Below, piece by piece: positions 9,671 through 17,845 of a DNA stretch of 64,000 bases. The stretch is from Eubacterium sp. (GTDB taxonomy: Bacteria; Bacillota; Clostridia; Lachnospirales; Lachnospiraceae). Location of the stretch: positions 1 through 64,000 of the forward strand of contig JAILOU010000044.1 in NCBI GenBank assembly GCA_024690665.1, read 5' to 3'. How positions within the stretch are numbered: position 1 is the stretch's first letter; each line of letters opens with the position of its first letter. Made by a program: the position numbers and the translations under genes. The notes beneath the pieces were generated by a model. It worked only from the letters and a program-made list of their open reading frames with translations, did not search any database and was not told the DNA's origin.

Positions 9671-10033
9671 ATGAGTATTTCGCTTGATTCTTTAACATCT
9701 TTATATTCAGGACAGGCAACGGACGCGAGCAGTTCTACAAGTTCGCTGGAAAGTGACCTGACAAGTACAAATTATGCGAATTCCACAGCGGAAGAGCTAA
9801 TGGATGTATGTAAGCAGTTTGAAGCATACTTCTTAGAACAGATCTTCAAAGGAATGGAAGCTACAATTCCGGAGTCTGAATCAACGTCAAGTTCCATGTC
9901 GTCACTGACCGATTATTATAAAGATATGACGATACAGGAAGTTGCGAGTGATGCAACAGAGCAAGGAGACGGAATTGGCCTTGCCAAGATGCTTTATGAG
10001 CAGATGAAGCGTAATTATGGTATTGAAGAATAA
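9671..10033 (+). CDS. Rod-binding protein, FlgJ N-terminal-domain type
   Basis: The 120-residue protein matches the rod-binding domain of FlgJ: the helix DVCKQFEAYFLEQIFKGMEATIP at about 45-67 and the C-terminal EQGDGIGLAKMLYEQM near 96-111. It probably acts as a cap or scaffold for rod assembly in the periplasm-equivalent space. It lacks the muramidase domain of proteobacterial FlgJ, as is usual in Gram-positive bacteria, so another wall hydrolase must open the wall; the autolysin in this window is one candidate. The N-terminus is rich in Ser and Thr. The ribosome binding site AAGGAGG is strong, and a terminator follows. Confidence 0.85.
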   Translation: MSISLDSLTSLYSGQATDASSSTSSLESDLTSTNYANSTAEELMDVCKQFEAYFLEQIFKGMEATIPESESTSSSMSSLTDYYKDMTIQEVASDATEQGDGIGLAKMLYEQMKRNYGIEE

Positions 10034-10060
10034 CCGTTTATAGTATGAGAACAATTGAAT

Positions 10061-10100
10061 CCGCGATGCACTACCAAGGTAGGGCGTCGTGGGTTTTTTT
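10061..10100 (+). terminator. Terminator after flagellar rod operon
   Basis: CCGCGATGCACTACC pairs with GGTAGGGCGTCGTGG, allowing G-U pairs, and is followed by GTTTTTTT. Confidence 0.85.
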
Positions 10101-10152
10101 ATGCGGATAAATGGTGTAGAATGACATTAACTATGTACATGAGGTAATGCAA

Positions 10153-12402
10153 TTGGAAACGATTATTGGATATGTAGATCACATTATTTGGAGAAATGAA
10201 GAGAATGGATATACGGTTCTGGTGCTGATTCATGATGAAAAAGAGCTTACCTGCGTGGGTAATTTTTCTGTTATATCAGAAGGGGAAAATTATGAGTTCC
10301 ACGGAGAGTATACAGACCATCCGACCTATGGGCGTCAGTTTAAGGTGACGGAATATATTAATAAGGCACCGGAAGATTTGTTTTCCATGGAACGCTATCT
10401 TGGTTCAGGTGCGATAAAAGGAATCGGACAGGCGCTTGCGACCAGGATTGTGAAGCGATTTCGGGAAGATACTTTTCGGATTATTGAAGAAGAACCGGAG
10501 CGTTTATCAGAAGTAAAAGGAATCAGTGATCGAAAGGCAAGAGAGATTGCACAGCAGATGGCTGAAAAAAGAGACCTTCGCTCTGCAATTATGTTCTTGC
10601 AAAAATATGGAATTACGCTTTCGCTGGGGATGAAAATCTACCAGGAATATGGAAATGAATTATACCGAATCCTGAAAGAGAATCCATATCGACTTGCAGA
10701 GGATATATCCGGAGTGGGATTTAAGATTGCGGATGAAATTGCGGTGAAGGCAGGAATTCATCCGGATTCTGATTTTCGAATTCGATGCGGCGTTCAGTAT
10801 TCGCTTGTGCAGGCGCAGACAGAAGGACATACCGGTCTTACCGAGCAGGAGTTAAAAGAACGGGCACAAAGGCTTCTTGGGGTGGCGGCAGATTCGATGG
10901 ATAAGCATATTATGGATCTGGCGATGGAACGCAAGGTTTTTATAAAAGAGGAAAAACTTTCAGACGGTACAAAACAAAAGAGAATCTATGCGGCTGCCAT
11001 GTATTATAAGGAGCTTAATATAGCAGCGATGCTTCGGGACCTGGACGTGGTTGCCAAAGTTGATGAAGACGAGGTGGAAAAGACCATCGCACGCGTGGAA
11101 AAGAAGAATGGAATCAGTCTTGCCGAAAAACAAAAAAAGGCTGTGCTGGAAGCAATAAGAAGAGGACTTTTGATTGTGACAGGAGGACCGGGTACCGGTA
11201 AGACGACAACAATTAATTCTATTATTAAGTTTTTTGAGCTGGAAGGACTTGACTTTTGCCTGGCCGCTCCTACGGGAAGAGCTGCGAAAAGGATGAGCGA
11301 GATGACCGGTTATGAGGCGAAGACCATACATCGCCTTTTGGAAGTGAACGGTGCGCCGGGGCAAGGGGAAGGCGAAGAGTTTCGCGGAGGATTTGAGCGC
11401 AATCAGGATAATCCGCTAGAGTGGGATGCTGTGATTATTGATGAGATGTCGATGGTTGATGTTTCACTGATGTATGCACTCCTTAAGGCAATAGTGCCCG
11501 GAACCAGGCTGATATTGGTAGGTGACGTTAACCAGCTTCCGAGCGTGGGTGCGGGAAGTGTGCTTGCGGATATTATTGAATCCGAGCAGTACGAAGTAGT
11601 GATGCTTGATGAGATCTTCCGACAGGCGCAAGAAAGTGACATTATCGTCAATGCACATAAAATAAATCGTGGGGAACAGGTGGTGGCGGATAATAAAAGC
11701 AAAGATTTCTTTTTGCTTCGAAGAGATGATGCAGATAAGATTATTAATGTGTGTCTGCAGCTTATAGTGGAGAAGATGCCAAAATACGTAGATGCCAAAC
11801 CGTATGATATTCAACTGTTAACACCGATGCGAAAAGGAAAACTTGGCGTTGAGAACCTGAATAAAATACTGCAGCATTTTTTGAATCCTGAAGATAAGGT
11901 GAAAGCAGAGTATGCGTTAGGTGATGTAACATTTCGCGAGGGTGATAAGGTAATGCAGACGAAGAATAATTACCAGATGGAATGGGAGATTCTTGGGAAA
12001 TCCGGATTTCCTATTGAAAAGGGGCTTGGAATCTTCAATGGTGATATTGGCGTCATTAAGAGCATTGATGATTATATGGAAAGCATGACGATAGTGTTTG
12101 AAGAAGGGAAGGTTGTAAACTATCCGCTCAAACAGGCGGCAGAATTAGAACATGCCTATGCAATCACCATTCATAAATCACAGGGTAGTGAATATCCGGC
12201 GATTGTGATTCCACTACTGGGTGGACCACAGATGCTGATGAATCGTAATCTTTTGTATACCGCGGTAACGAGAGCAAGAAAATGCGTTACGATTGTGGGA
12301 AGCGAGCAGACATTTACATCCATGATTGCAAATGAATCTGAAACGAAGCGCTATACCGGACTGAAACACCGGATTTTGGAACTTAATAAACAAGTAGAGT
12401 AA
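10153..12402 (+). CDS. recD2: RecD2-type ATP-dependent DNA helicase
   Basis: This is a superfamily 1B 5'-3' DNA helicase of the RecD2/YrrC group, which works without RecBC in genome maintenance. The order is an N-terminal OB-like domain (ETIIGYVDHIIWRNEENGYT), tandem helix-hairpin-helix motifs (IKGIGQALATRIV, EVKGISDRKAREIA), the ATPase with Walker A GGPGTGKTTT (Lys350), motif II VIIDEMSMVD, and C-terminal motifs with AYAITIHKSQGSEY and LLYTAVTRARK. TTG 10153 is chosen as start because GAGGT (10141-10145) is only one base from ATG 10147 but seven bases from the TTG, and family members begin close to the ETxxGYV segment. ATG 10147 would add two residues. comFC follows 18 bases later. Confidence 0.93.
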   Translation: METIIGYVDHIIWRNEENGYTVLVLIHDEKELTCVGNFSVISEGENYEFHGEYTDHPTYGRQFKVTEYINKAPEDLFSMERYLGSGAIKGIGQALATRIVKRFREDTFRIIEEEPERLSEVKGISDRKAREIAQQMAEKRDLRSAIMFLQKYGITLSLGMKIYQEYGNELYRILKENPYRLAEDISGVGFKIADEIAVKAGIHPDSDFRIRCGVQYSLVQAQTEGHTGLTEQELKERAQRLLGVAADSMDKHIMDLAMERKVFIKEEKLSDGTKQKRIYAAAMYYKELNIAAMLRDLDVVAKVDEDEVEKTIARVEKKNGISLAEKQKKAVLEAIRRGLLIVTGGPGTGKTTTINSIIKFFELEGLDFCLAAPTGRAAKRMSEMTGYEAKTIHRLLEVNGAPGQGEGEEFRGGFERNQDNPLEWDAVIIDEMSMVDVSLMYALLKAIVPGTRLILVGDVNQLPSVGAGSVLADIIESEQYEVVMLDEIFRQAQESDIIVNAHKINRGEQVVADNKSKDFFLLRRDDADKIINVCLQLIVEKMPKYVDAKPYDIQLLTPMRKGKLGVENLNKILQHFLNPEDKVKAEYALGDVTFREGDKVMQTKNNYQMEWEILGKSGFPIEKGLGIFNGDIGVIKSIDDYMESMTIVFEEGKVVNYPLKQAAELEHAYAITIHKSQGSEYPAIVIPLLGGPQMLMNRNLLYTAVTRARKCVTIVGSEQTFTSMIANESETKRYTGLKHRILELNKQVE

Positions 12403-12420
12403 CGGTTATGGGGGGATTGC

Positions 12421-13170
12421 TTGCAAAAGGTAAAAGAAGTTATCAAAATTATGGAGACGGTTGTATTTCCACCGAGATGTCCGGTCTGCGACTGTGTGAT
12501 GGAAGGCGTGGCGGCAGAGTATGCCATAGGAGAAGGAAAAAGAATTTGTCCATCATGTGAGAAACGGCTACAGAGGGTTACAGAACCGTATTGTAAGATC
12601 TGCGGGAAGCCGATTCGGGATGAGAGAATGCAGGAGTGTTCAGACTGTCACAGAAGAAGACATCACTATGACGAGGCGCGAGGTCTGTGGGTCTATGAGG
12701 GCGCAGTGCGTGATTTGATTTCGCGGTTTAAATATTATGGGCGAAGAGATTACGCAGTATATATTGGAAATGAACTGGCCAAAGCTTATGGAGAGTGGCT
12801 TGTGAAACGAGGCGTTGATTTAATTATTCCGATTCCGTTGTCGAAAAAGCGAATGAATCAAAGAGAATATAATCAGGCGGCGCTGATTGCAAGGCAGGTT
12901 GCACTTAAAACAGGGATCCCTTATGAGGAGGATTTGCTGAAAAGAAGAGTGGAAACTCTGCCACAAAAGAATCTGAATAGTGAAGAAAGAAAAAAGAATC
13001 TAGAAAATGCTTTTTTTCTTTCGAAAAATGATGTAATATTAAATAAAGTAGTACTTATAGACGATATATATACTACAGGCAATACTATCGATACAGCAGC
13101 ACTAGTTCTGAAAAAGTCCGGAGCTTGCAAAGTCTTTGCTCTTTGCGGAGGAATCGGCAAAAACTATTAA
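12421..13170 (+). CDS. comFC: ComF family phosphoribosyltransferase-like protein
   Basis: ComFC-type proteins take part in uptake or processing of transforming DNA. The 249 residues hold an N-terminal double zinc finger (CPVCDC, CPSC, CKICGKP, CSDC at about 20-78) and a type I phosphoribosyltransferase domain whose PRPP loop is VVLIDDIYTTGNTID near 217-231. The TTG start is six bases after GGGGGG. ATG 12451 is an alternative but would leave almost nothing before the first family motif. comFA is absent before it; recD2 takes that place. The next gene, yvyF, follows by 18 bases, as in Bacillus, where the comF operon runs into flagellar genes. Confidence 0.9.
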   Translation: MQKVKEVIKIMETVVFPPRCPVCDCVMEGVAAEYAIGEGKRICPSCEKRLQRVTEPYCKICGKPIRDERMQECSDCHRRRHHYDEARGLWVYEGAVRDLISRFKYYGRRDYAVYIGNELAKAYGEWLVKRGVDLIIPIPLSKKRMNQREYNQAALIARQVALKTGIPYEEDLLKRRVETLPQKNLNSEERKKNLENAFFLSKNDVILNKVVLIDDIYTTGNTIDTAALVLKKSGACKVFALCGGIGKNY

Positions 13171-13188
13171 CATTATGGAGGATTTGGC

Positions 13189-13593
13189 ATGGAAGTAAAG
13201 AATTGTAAAGAATGTGGAAGATTATTTAACTGGATGAATGGCCCAAAGATTTGTCCGTCATGTGTCAGAAAAACTGAGGATAAATTTCAGGAAGTAAAAG
13301 AATATATTCGTAATAACAAGAATGCATCCTTAGAACAGATTTCGGAAGATAATGAAGTATCTGTTAAGCAGATTAAGCAGTGGGTGCGTGAAGAACGTCT
13401 TGTATTCGCAGAGGATTCACCGGTTGGAATTGACTGTGAGATCTGCGGTAAGATGATCCGTTCCGGAAAGTATTGTAATGAATGTAAGGACAAGGTTCAG
13501 AACAACCTGGCTACCGGCATTAAGGAACAGCCAAAGATTGAACCTAAGAAGCCGACAAAGGATAGTCCTAGAATGAGATTTTTAGACAAATAA
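13189..13593 (+). CDS. yvyF: YvyF-type flagellar-operon regulatory protein
   Basis: The 134-residue protein fits the YvyF family (flagellar operon protein). It has an N-terminal zinc finger with CKEC and CPSC (about 5-27), a central helix-turn-helix-like stretch SLEQISEDNEVSVKQIKQWVRE (about 44-65), and a second finger with CEICGKMI and CNEC. In Bacillus the gene lies between comF and flgM and modulates flagellin expression. Here no flgM follows; a terminator does. It is probably co-transcribed with comFC. The mechanism in this organism is inferred from family position only. Confidence 0.85.
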   Translation: MEVKNCKECGRLFNWMNGPKICPSCVRKTEDKFQEVKEYIRNNKNASLEQISEDNEVSVKQIKQWVREERLVFAEDSPVGIDCEICGKMIRSGKYCNECKDKVQNNLATGIKEQPKIEPKKPTKDSPRMRFLDK

Positions 13594-13599
13594 TGATTG

Positions 13600-13632
13600 G
13601 GGCAGAGGGATAGATTCCTCTGCCTGTTTTTT
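13600..13632 (+). terminator. Terminator after yvyF
   Basis: GGCAGAGG (13601-13608) pairs with CCTCTGCC (13617-13624), followed by TGTTTTTTT. Confidence 0.92.
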
Positions 13633-13653
13633 TGCAGAACCACAGACATCTAA

Positions 13654-13682
13654 TTGGCATTTAAAACCTTGTGTGCTATAAT
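13654..13682 (+). promoter_or_regulatory. Extended -10 promoter before the cdaA-region operon
   Basis: TTGGCA (13654-13659), a 17-base spacer and TATAAT (13677-13682) preceded by TGC, an extended -10 element. It is one of the strongest promoters in the window by consensus. Confidence 0.8.
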
Positions 13683-13697
13683 CACTATGTATGTGTA

Positions 13698-13735
13698 TGC
13701 TCAATTGCGCAAAATATTGCATTCGAGCATCTTTT
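13698..13735 (+). promoter_or_regulatory. Leader hairpin with T-run, possible attenuator
   Basis: TGCTC (13698-13702) pairs with GAGCA (13725-13729), with partial inner pairing, followed by TCTTTTTG. CTCAA and TTGAG could form an alternative pairing. It lies in the leader just after the promoter, so it could act as a weak attenuator. Confidence 0.35.
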
Positions 13736-13759
13736 TGAGTACACGAAAGCAGGTTATAT

Positions 13760-14155
13760 ATGGTCGACGAAGAGAAGTTAAAACAGATGACAAAACTTGC
13801 TGTCTATGAAGCCGGTGAAGGGAAAAAGGACCTGAAAATCGGAGAGTTCAATCGATGGGACTATGTCACGATGCAGATGGCAAAGGGTTGGATTTATTCG
13901 ACAGTTGCATTTGGCATTATGGGAGTGTGTGAACTTGTATACCGGGATTTTACGTTACTGGATCGATTGGAAAATGGTCTTGGAGCGTTTATCGCGGGAC
14001 TGGTTATTCACTATCTGATTATAGAATTTGGATATCAGGCGATTTGTTTTTTTGTATACAACATACGATTTACCAAAGCTCTTAAGGAAACGAAGCGTTA
14101 CGAACGAATGCTGGGACGTCTTTTGCACTATTATGGTGATGGAAGTAACGAATAA
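13760..14155 (+). CDS. Small unknown membrane protein (two predicted TM segments)
   Basis: I do not recognise a family. The 131 residues start with a charged, soluble segment (1-40), followed by a hydrophobic segment at about 42-60 and a longer one at about 72-100 that could be one long or two short helices, then a basic C-terminus (RFTKALKETKRYERMLGR). It lies 20 bases before a polytopic membrane gene and is the first gene after a strong promoter in the run that leads to cdaA. A role connected with the membrane-bound diadenylate cyclase is only a guess from gene order. The ribosome binding site (AGCAGG) is modest. Confidence 0.75.
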   Translation: MVDEEKLKQMTKLAVYEAGEGKKDLKIGEFNRWDYVTMQMAKGWIYSTVAFGIMGVCELVYRDFTLLDRLENGLGAFIAGLVIHYLIIEFGYQAICFFVYNIRFTKALKETKRYERMLGRLLHYYGDGSNE

Positions 14156-14175
14156 TTCATTGTGCAGGGGGATAT

Positions 14176-15228
14176 ATGGCAGGTTTACTGGAACTGCGAG
14201 ATAGAATTGTAGGATTTTGTGAAGAATACGAAACAGTTGTAAAGATGATAGCACGATTTGTGCTGGCATTTATAACTTTTTTGATGATAAATATAAATAT
14301 TGGATATATGAGCACCATACATGAGTTGTGGATTGTCTTGGTGCTTGCGGTGATTTGCGCGCTTTTGCCAATTAATTTTACGCTGTTTGTGGCGTCGATA
14401 CTGGTAGTGCTACACCTGTATGCCCTGACGCCGATGGTTGCGGGATTTGCGGTTGCGATGTTTTTGATGGCGCTGTTGTTGTACTTTCGATTTGTGCCGC
14501 AAGATGGTTATCTGGCACTGGTTACGGTATTGCTTGCAACTGTTGGGGCGCCGTATGTGCTGGTGTATATTGCAGGACTTCGAAAGAATCTGATGTCCTT
14601 AATTGCAATACTGACGGGAATGGTTTATTACTATTTTCTGGATGGTATTCGGGAATCTGCCGCGCTATACAGAGCGGACACCTCGAGCAGCCTTGATGTC
14701 TTGCAGGCATGTATCGGGCAATTGGTTCAAAATAAAGAGATGATCTTCGTGATTATGATCTTTTTACTTTCTGCCATCGTGATCTATGTGCTTGGAAGAC
14801 AGAGCTTCAATCATGCGAGAAATATAGCACTTGCGATTGGCGCAATTATTAATGTGGCCGGCATGCTGGTGTTTTATATGCTGACGTCATATGTGTCTAG
14901 AATTCCCGTGCTTTGCATTGGACAGGCGGTCGGAATTGGAATTGCATATCTGTTTTTGTATATGACAAGGTCACTTGATTATACAAGAGTGGAGCGCGTG
15001 CAGTTTGAAGATGATGAATATTATTACTTTGTAAAGGCTGTACCAAAACAGGCGGTAGCCAGGACGCAAAAGCTGATTAAGCATTACAATAAGGCAGAAA
15101 AAGAGCCGGAAGAAGCAAAACAAGAGCCGGAAGAAGAAGAGCAACTGAGTGAGGCTCAGCAAAAACTTCTTCGAGAACTGGCAGCGGAGTTTGAAGAAAC
15201 GAAGTCAAGTGAAGATAATCTTAAGTAA
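14176..15228 (+). CDS. Unknown polytopic membrane protein upstream of cdaA
   Basis: The family was not recognised. The 350-residue protein has about eight hydrophobic segments between residues 25 and 270, then a soluble tail of about 75 residues beginning DYTRVERVQFEDDEYYYF and ending in a strongly acidic, glutamate-rich helix (EKEPEEAKQEPEEEEQ). The membrane part alternates short loops and shows no transport signature. It follows the two-helix protein by 20 bases and precedes cdaA by 77 bases, so the three are probably co-transcribed. The acidic cytoplasmic tail could be a docking segment, but that is inference. Confidence 0.8.
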   Translation: MAGLLELRDRIVGFCEEYETVVKMIARFVLAFITFLMININIGYMSTIHELWIVLVLAVICALLPINFTLFVASILVVLHLYALTPMVAGFAVAMFLMALLLYFRFVPQDGYLALVTVLLATVGAPYVLVYIAGLRKNLMSLIAILTGMVYYYFLDGIRESAALYRADTSSSLDVLQACIGQLVQNKEMIFVIMIFLLSAIVIYVLGRQSFNHARNIALAIGAIINVAGMLVFYMLTSYVSRIPVLCIGQAVGIGIAYLFLYMTRSLDYTRVERVQFEDDEYYYFVKAVPKQAVARTQKLIKHYNKAEKEPEEAKQEPEEEEQLSEAQQKLLRELAAEFEETKSSEDNLK

Positions 15229-15239
15229 ATTTTAATAAC

Positions 15240-15280
15240 TCCTACACAAAGAATTCCAAGATATAGGGTATTCTGTAGGA
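15240..15280 (+). promoter_or_regulatory. Inverted repeat before cdaA
   Basis: TCCTACA (15240-15246) pairs with TGTAGGA (15274-15280) and the inner GAAT/ATTC extends the stem across a four-base bulge. There is no T-run, so it is not a terminator; it may affect RNA stability or bind a regulator. Confidence 0.35.
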
Positions 15281-15305
15281 ATGGGCATAAGAAAGGAGGA
15301 ATGAG

Positions 15306-16187
15306 ATGCACTCAATTATATCGGGTATGATAGCGTTTAAGAATAATTATTTGTTCTGGATTGATTTTCCGAGTGTGACAGTAAAAGATCTTATTGAGAT
15401 CGCGATTATCGCATTCCTTTTTTATCATGTAATTGTATGGATGAAAAATACAAGAGCGTGGGCACTGCTAAAGGGACTTTTGGTTGTATTAATTTTTATT
15501 TTATTTGCAGCAATGTTCCAGATGTCGACCATCCTGTGGCTGGCCGGAAAGGTGTTAAACTTTGCAGTGATTGCCCTGCTGGTAATCTTCGCACCGGAAC
15601 TAAGAAGAGCGCTGGAGACGCTTGGAAGAAAGAGATTTATCACATCTATTTTTAACTCGGACTTTTTTAAGACGGATGATTCGAGGTTTACAGAGAAAAC
15701 AATCAACGATTTGGTGAGAGCCTGCTTTGATATGGGCAAGGTGAAAACCGGCGCACTAATCGTTGTGGAACAAAATAATAAATTGACAGAATATGAAAGA
15801 ACAGGGATAACACTTGACAGTATGATTTCTTATCAGCTGCTGGTGAATATATTTGAACATAATACCCCGCTCCATGATGGAGCTATTATTGTGCGGGAAA
15901 ATAGAATCATTGCCGCTACCTGTTATCTGCCACTGTCGGAGAACATGCAGCTAAGTAAAGAACTTGGAACCAGACATCGAGCGGCGGTGGGAATCAGTGA
16001 AGTAAGCGATTCGCTTACGATTGTCGTGTCGGAAGAAACCGGACAGGTTTCCGTGGCACATCATGGTAAGATTACACGCGGTCTTGATCCGGATGGACTT
16101 CGCGAGCAGTTAAAGAAGATTAACACGAACACGAGCGAGAATCTAAGAACCGGTCTCTTTCAAAGGCAAAGGAGGTCGGAAGAATGA
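15306..16187 (+). CDS. cdaA: Diadenylate cyclase CdaA
   Basis: It makes the second messenger c-di-AMP from two ATP molecules; in Firmicutes c-di-AMP controls potassium and osmolyte transport and wall homeostasis. The 293-residue protein has three N-terminal membrane helices (about 18-40, 50-70 and 72-92), a coiled segment, and a DisA_N cyclase domain with the catalytic DGA at 191-193 and the RHR motif at 223-225 (GTRHRAAVGISE). All hallmark residues are intact. The start lies after AAAGGAGG. The end overlaps the start of cdaR by four bases (ATGA), which fits the known membrane complex of CdaA and CdaR. glmM, normally the third gene, is not next. Confidence 0.95.
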   Translation: MHSIISGMIAFKNNYLFWIDFPSVTVKDLIEIAIIAFLFYHVIVWMKNTRAWALLKGLLVVLIFILFAAMFQMSTILWLAGKVLNFAVIALLVIFAPELRRALETLGRKRFITSIFNSDFFKTDDSRFTEKTINDLVRACFDMGKVKTGALIVVEQNNKLTEYERTGITLDSMISYQLLVNIFEHNTPLHDGAIIVRENRIIAATCYLPLSENMQLSKELGTRHRAAVGISEVSDSLTIVVSEETGQVSVAHHGKITRGLDPDGLREQLKKINTNTSENLRTGLFQRQRRSEE

Positions 16188-17518
16188 AAACAGTATGGAA
16201 AGTAATTTCAAATAACTGGGGACTCAAGCTCCTGGCTGTTATTCTGGCCATCATATTCTGGATGATTGTTGTGAATATCAATGATCCGCAGACGACAAAG
16301 CAGTTTACGGCGGAAGTGACCGTCGAAAATGAAGATGTCATCACGGACATGGGAAAAGTATATGAAGTGCTAAATGACAGTAATATCTGTGTCTTTACTG
16401 TAACGGCGCCGCGCTCTGTTGTTGAACAACTAAACAGTTCTGACTTTACAGTGACGGCGGATATGGGGCAGATTGAAGGCTTGTCGCTTGTGCCGATTGA
16501 GGTAACGGCGAATCGATATGCCAATCAAATCTCCATCACCAAGACGACACAGAATATGCAGGTCAGCGTTGAAAATGCTGAGACCAAGCAGTTTGTAATA
16601 GAGGCTGGTACCACGGGCACACCGGCAGACGGTTATGCGGTGGGAACGGTTTCGGTATCCCCTAATGTAATAACGGTAACCGGAGCAGAATCCATCGTAT
16701 CGGAAATCAGTACGGTCAAGGCTACGATAAGTGTAGAAGGTATGTCGGAGAACATTAAGGATAAGATCAGTCCGGTGTTCTATGATGAAGACGGCAAGGA
16801 AATCAGCAGCGATAGCCTGACGCTGTCGAGGGATACGGTGACCGTAAAGGCTAAGATTGTTGATCAAACTTCAGTGCCAATCAGCTTTGAACCGGAAGGT
16901 ACACCGGCAGATGGCTATGAGGTTACATCGGTGCTGTGCTCACCGGAAACAATTGCAGTACAAGGTGATGATAGCGTGCTATCAGAGCTTGGAGAGATTG
17001 TTTTGCCGTCAACGCTGCTTGATGTTACAGATGCTAAGAAAGATAAATCTGTTGAAGTAGACATTACGGATTATCTACCGGATGGTGTTACGCTGACGGA
17101 TGATGCGGATAAAACGGTTACGATAGCAGTAACGATTGAAAAAGTGGCATCGAAGACATACTCGGTATCGACGGAGAACCTATCGGTGAAAAATCTGGGT
17201 GACGGACTAGAAAGCGCATTCAAAAAAGATACTGTTAAGATTACAATAATGGGTAATTCTGAAGACCTAAAAGACTTATCGGCAGATGAGATAACAGGGT
17301 CTGTGGACGCGTCGGACTTAGGCGAAGGTACTTATAAACTATCGATAAGCCTAAGTCTTGATGAAGACAAATATACGGTGGATGGATTGCCGACCGTATC
17401 TATCACAATTACATCGGAAAGTTCTACCGAGCAGGAAGATTCATCAGATACAGATGCAGAAACTGATACAGATACGGAGTCTGAATCTGATTCAGATGAG
17501 ACCGATTCGAGTGAATAG
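16184..17518 (+). CDS. cdaR: CdaR (YbbR-domain regulator of CdaA)
   Basis: CdaR is an extracytoplasmic regulator that binds CdaA in the membrane and tunes its activity. The 444-residue protein has one N-terminal membrane helix (LKLLAVILAIIFWMIVV, about 14-30), then four repeated YbbR-type beta domains. Repeated phrases such as GTPADGYAVGTVSVSP and GTPADGYEVTSVLCSP mark the repeats. The C-terminus from about 410 is a low-complexity acidic tail of Ser, Asp, Glu and Thr. Start overlaps the cdaA stop. The acidic tail is not part of the usual family core and may reach into the wall or bind cations. Confidence 0.92.
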   Translation: MKTVWKVISNNWGLKLLAVILAIIFWMIVVNINDPQTTKQFTAEVTVENEDVITDMGKVYEVLNDSNICVFTVTAPRSVVEQLNSSDFTVTADMGQIEGLSLVPIEVTANRYANQISITKTTQNMQVSVENAETKQFVIEAGTTGTPADGYAVGTVSVSPNVITVTGAESIVSEISTVKATISVEGMSENIKDKISPVFYDEDGKEISSDSLTLSRDTVTVKAKIVDQTSVPISFEPEGTPADGYEVTSVLCSPETIAVQGDDSVLSELGEIVLPSTLLDVTDAKKDKSVEVDITDYLPDGVTLTDDADKTVTIAVTIEKVASKTYSVSTENLSVKNLGDGLESAFKKDTVKITIMGNSEDLKDLSADEITGSVDASDLGEGTYKLSISLSLDEDKYTVDGLPTVSITITSESSTEQEDSSDTDAETDTDTESESDSDETDSSE

Positions 17519-17536
17519 AAGATGGTGGAGGAGAAT

Positions 17537-17800
17537 ATGCTAAGCCAGAAGGTAACGATAATTAATACAACCGGTTTACATCTTAGACCGGCAGGAACCA
17601 TGTGCGATGTTGCGCAGAGGTTCAAATCAAAGATAACATTTCAGCACAAGTCATCTATTGCCAATGCCAAGAGCGTGTTAAGCGTACTTGCGGCATGTGT
17701 GAAATGTGGTGATGAGATTGAAATTTTTTGTGAGGGTATTGATGAGGAGGAAGCCATGAAAGCGATGGTGGAACTTGTCGAATCCGGAATGGGCGAATAA
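17537..17800 (+). CDS. HPr family phosphocarrier protein
   Basis: The 87-residue protein has the size and landmarks of HPr: phosphorylation site His15 in TGLHLRPAG and regulatory Ser46 in NAKSVLSVLAA. HPr carries phosphate from enzyme I to sugar permeases and, when phosphorylated at Ser46, acts with CcpA. Start ATG 17537 follows GGAGGAG and gives the standard length; the upstream ATG 17522 lies before the ribosome binding site. It sits 18 bases after cdaR and 45 before leuA, away from ptsI. Whether it is the main HPr or a second copy cannot be told here. The segment AACVKCGDEIEIFCEG is unusually rich in cysteine for HPr. Confidence 0.88.
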   Translation: MLSQKVTIINTTGLHLRPAGTMCDVAQRFKSKITFQHKSSIANAKSVLSVLAACVKCGDEIEIFCEGIDEEEAMKAMVELVESGMGE

Positions 17801-17845
17801 AGTCCATATCATACTGAATATAGCAGACAGAATGGAGATTACAAA

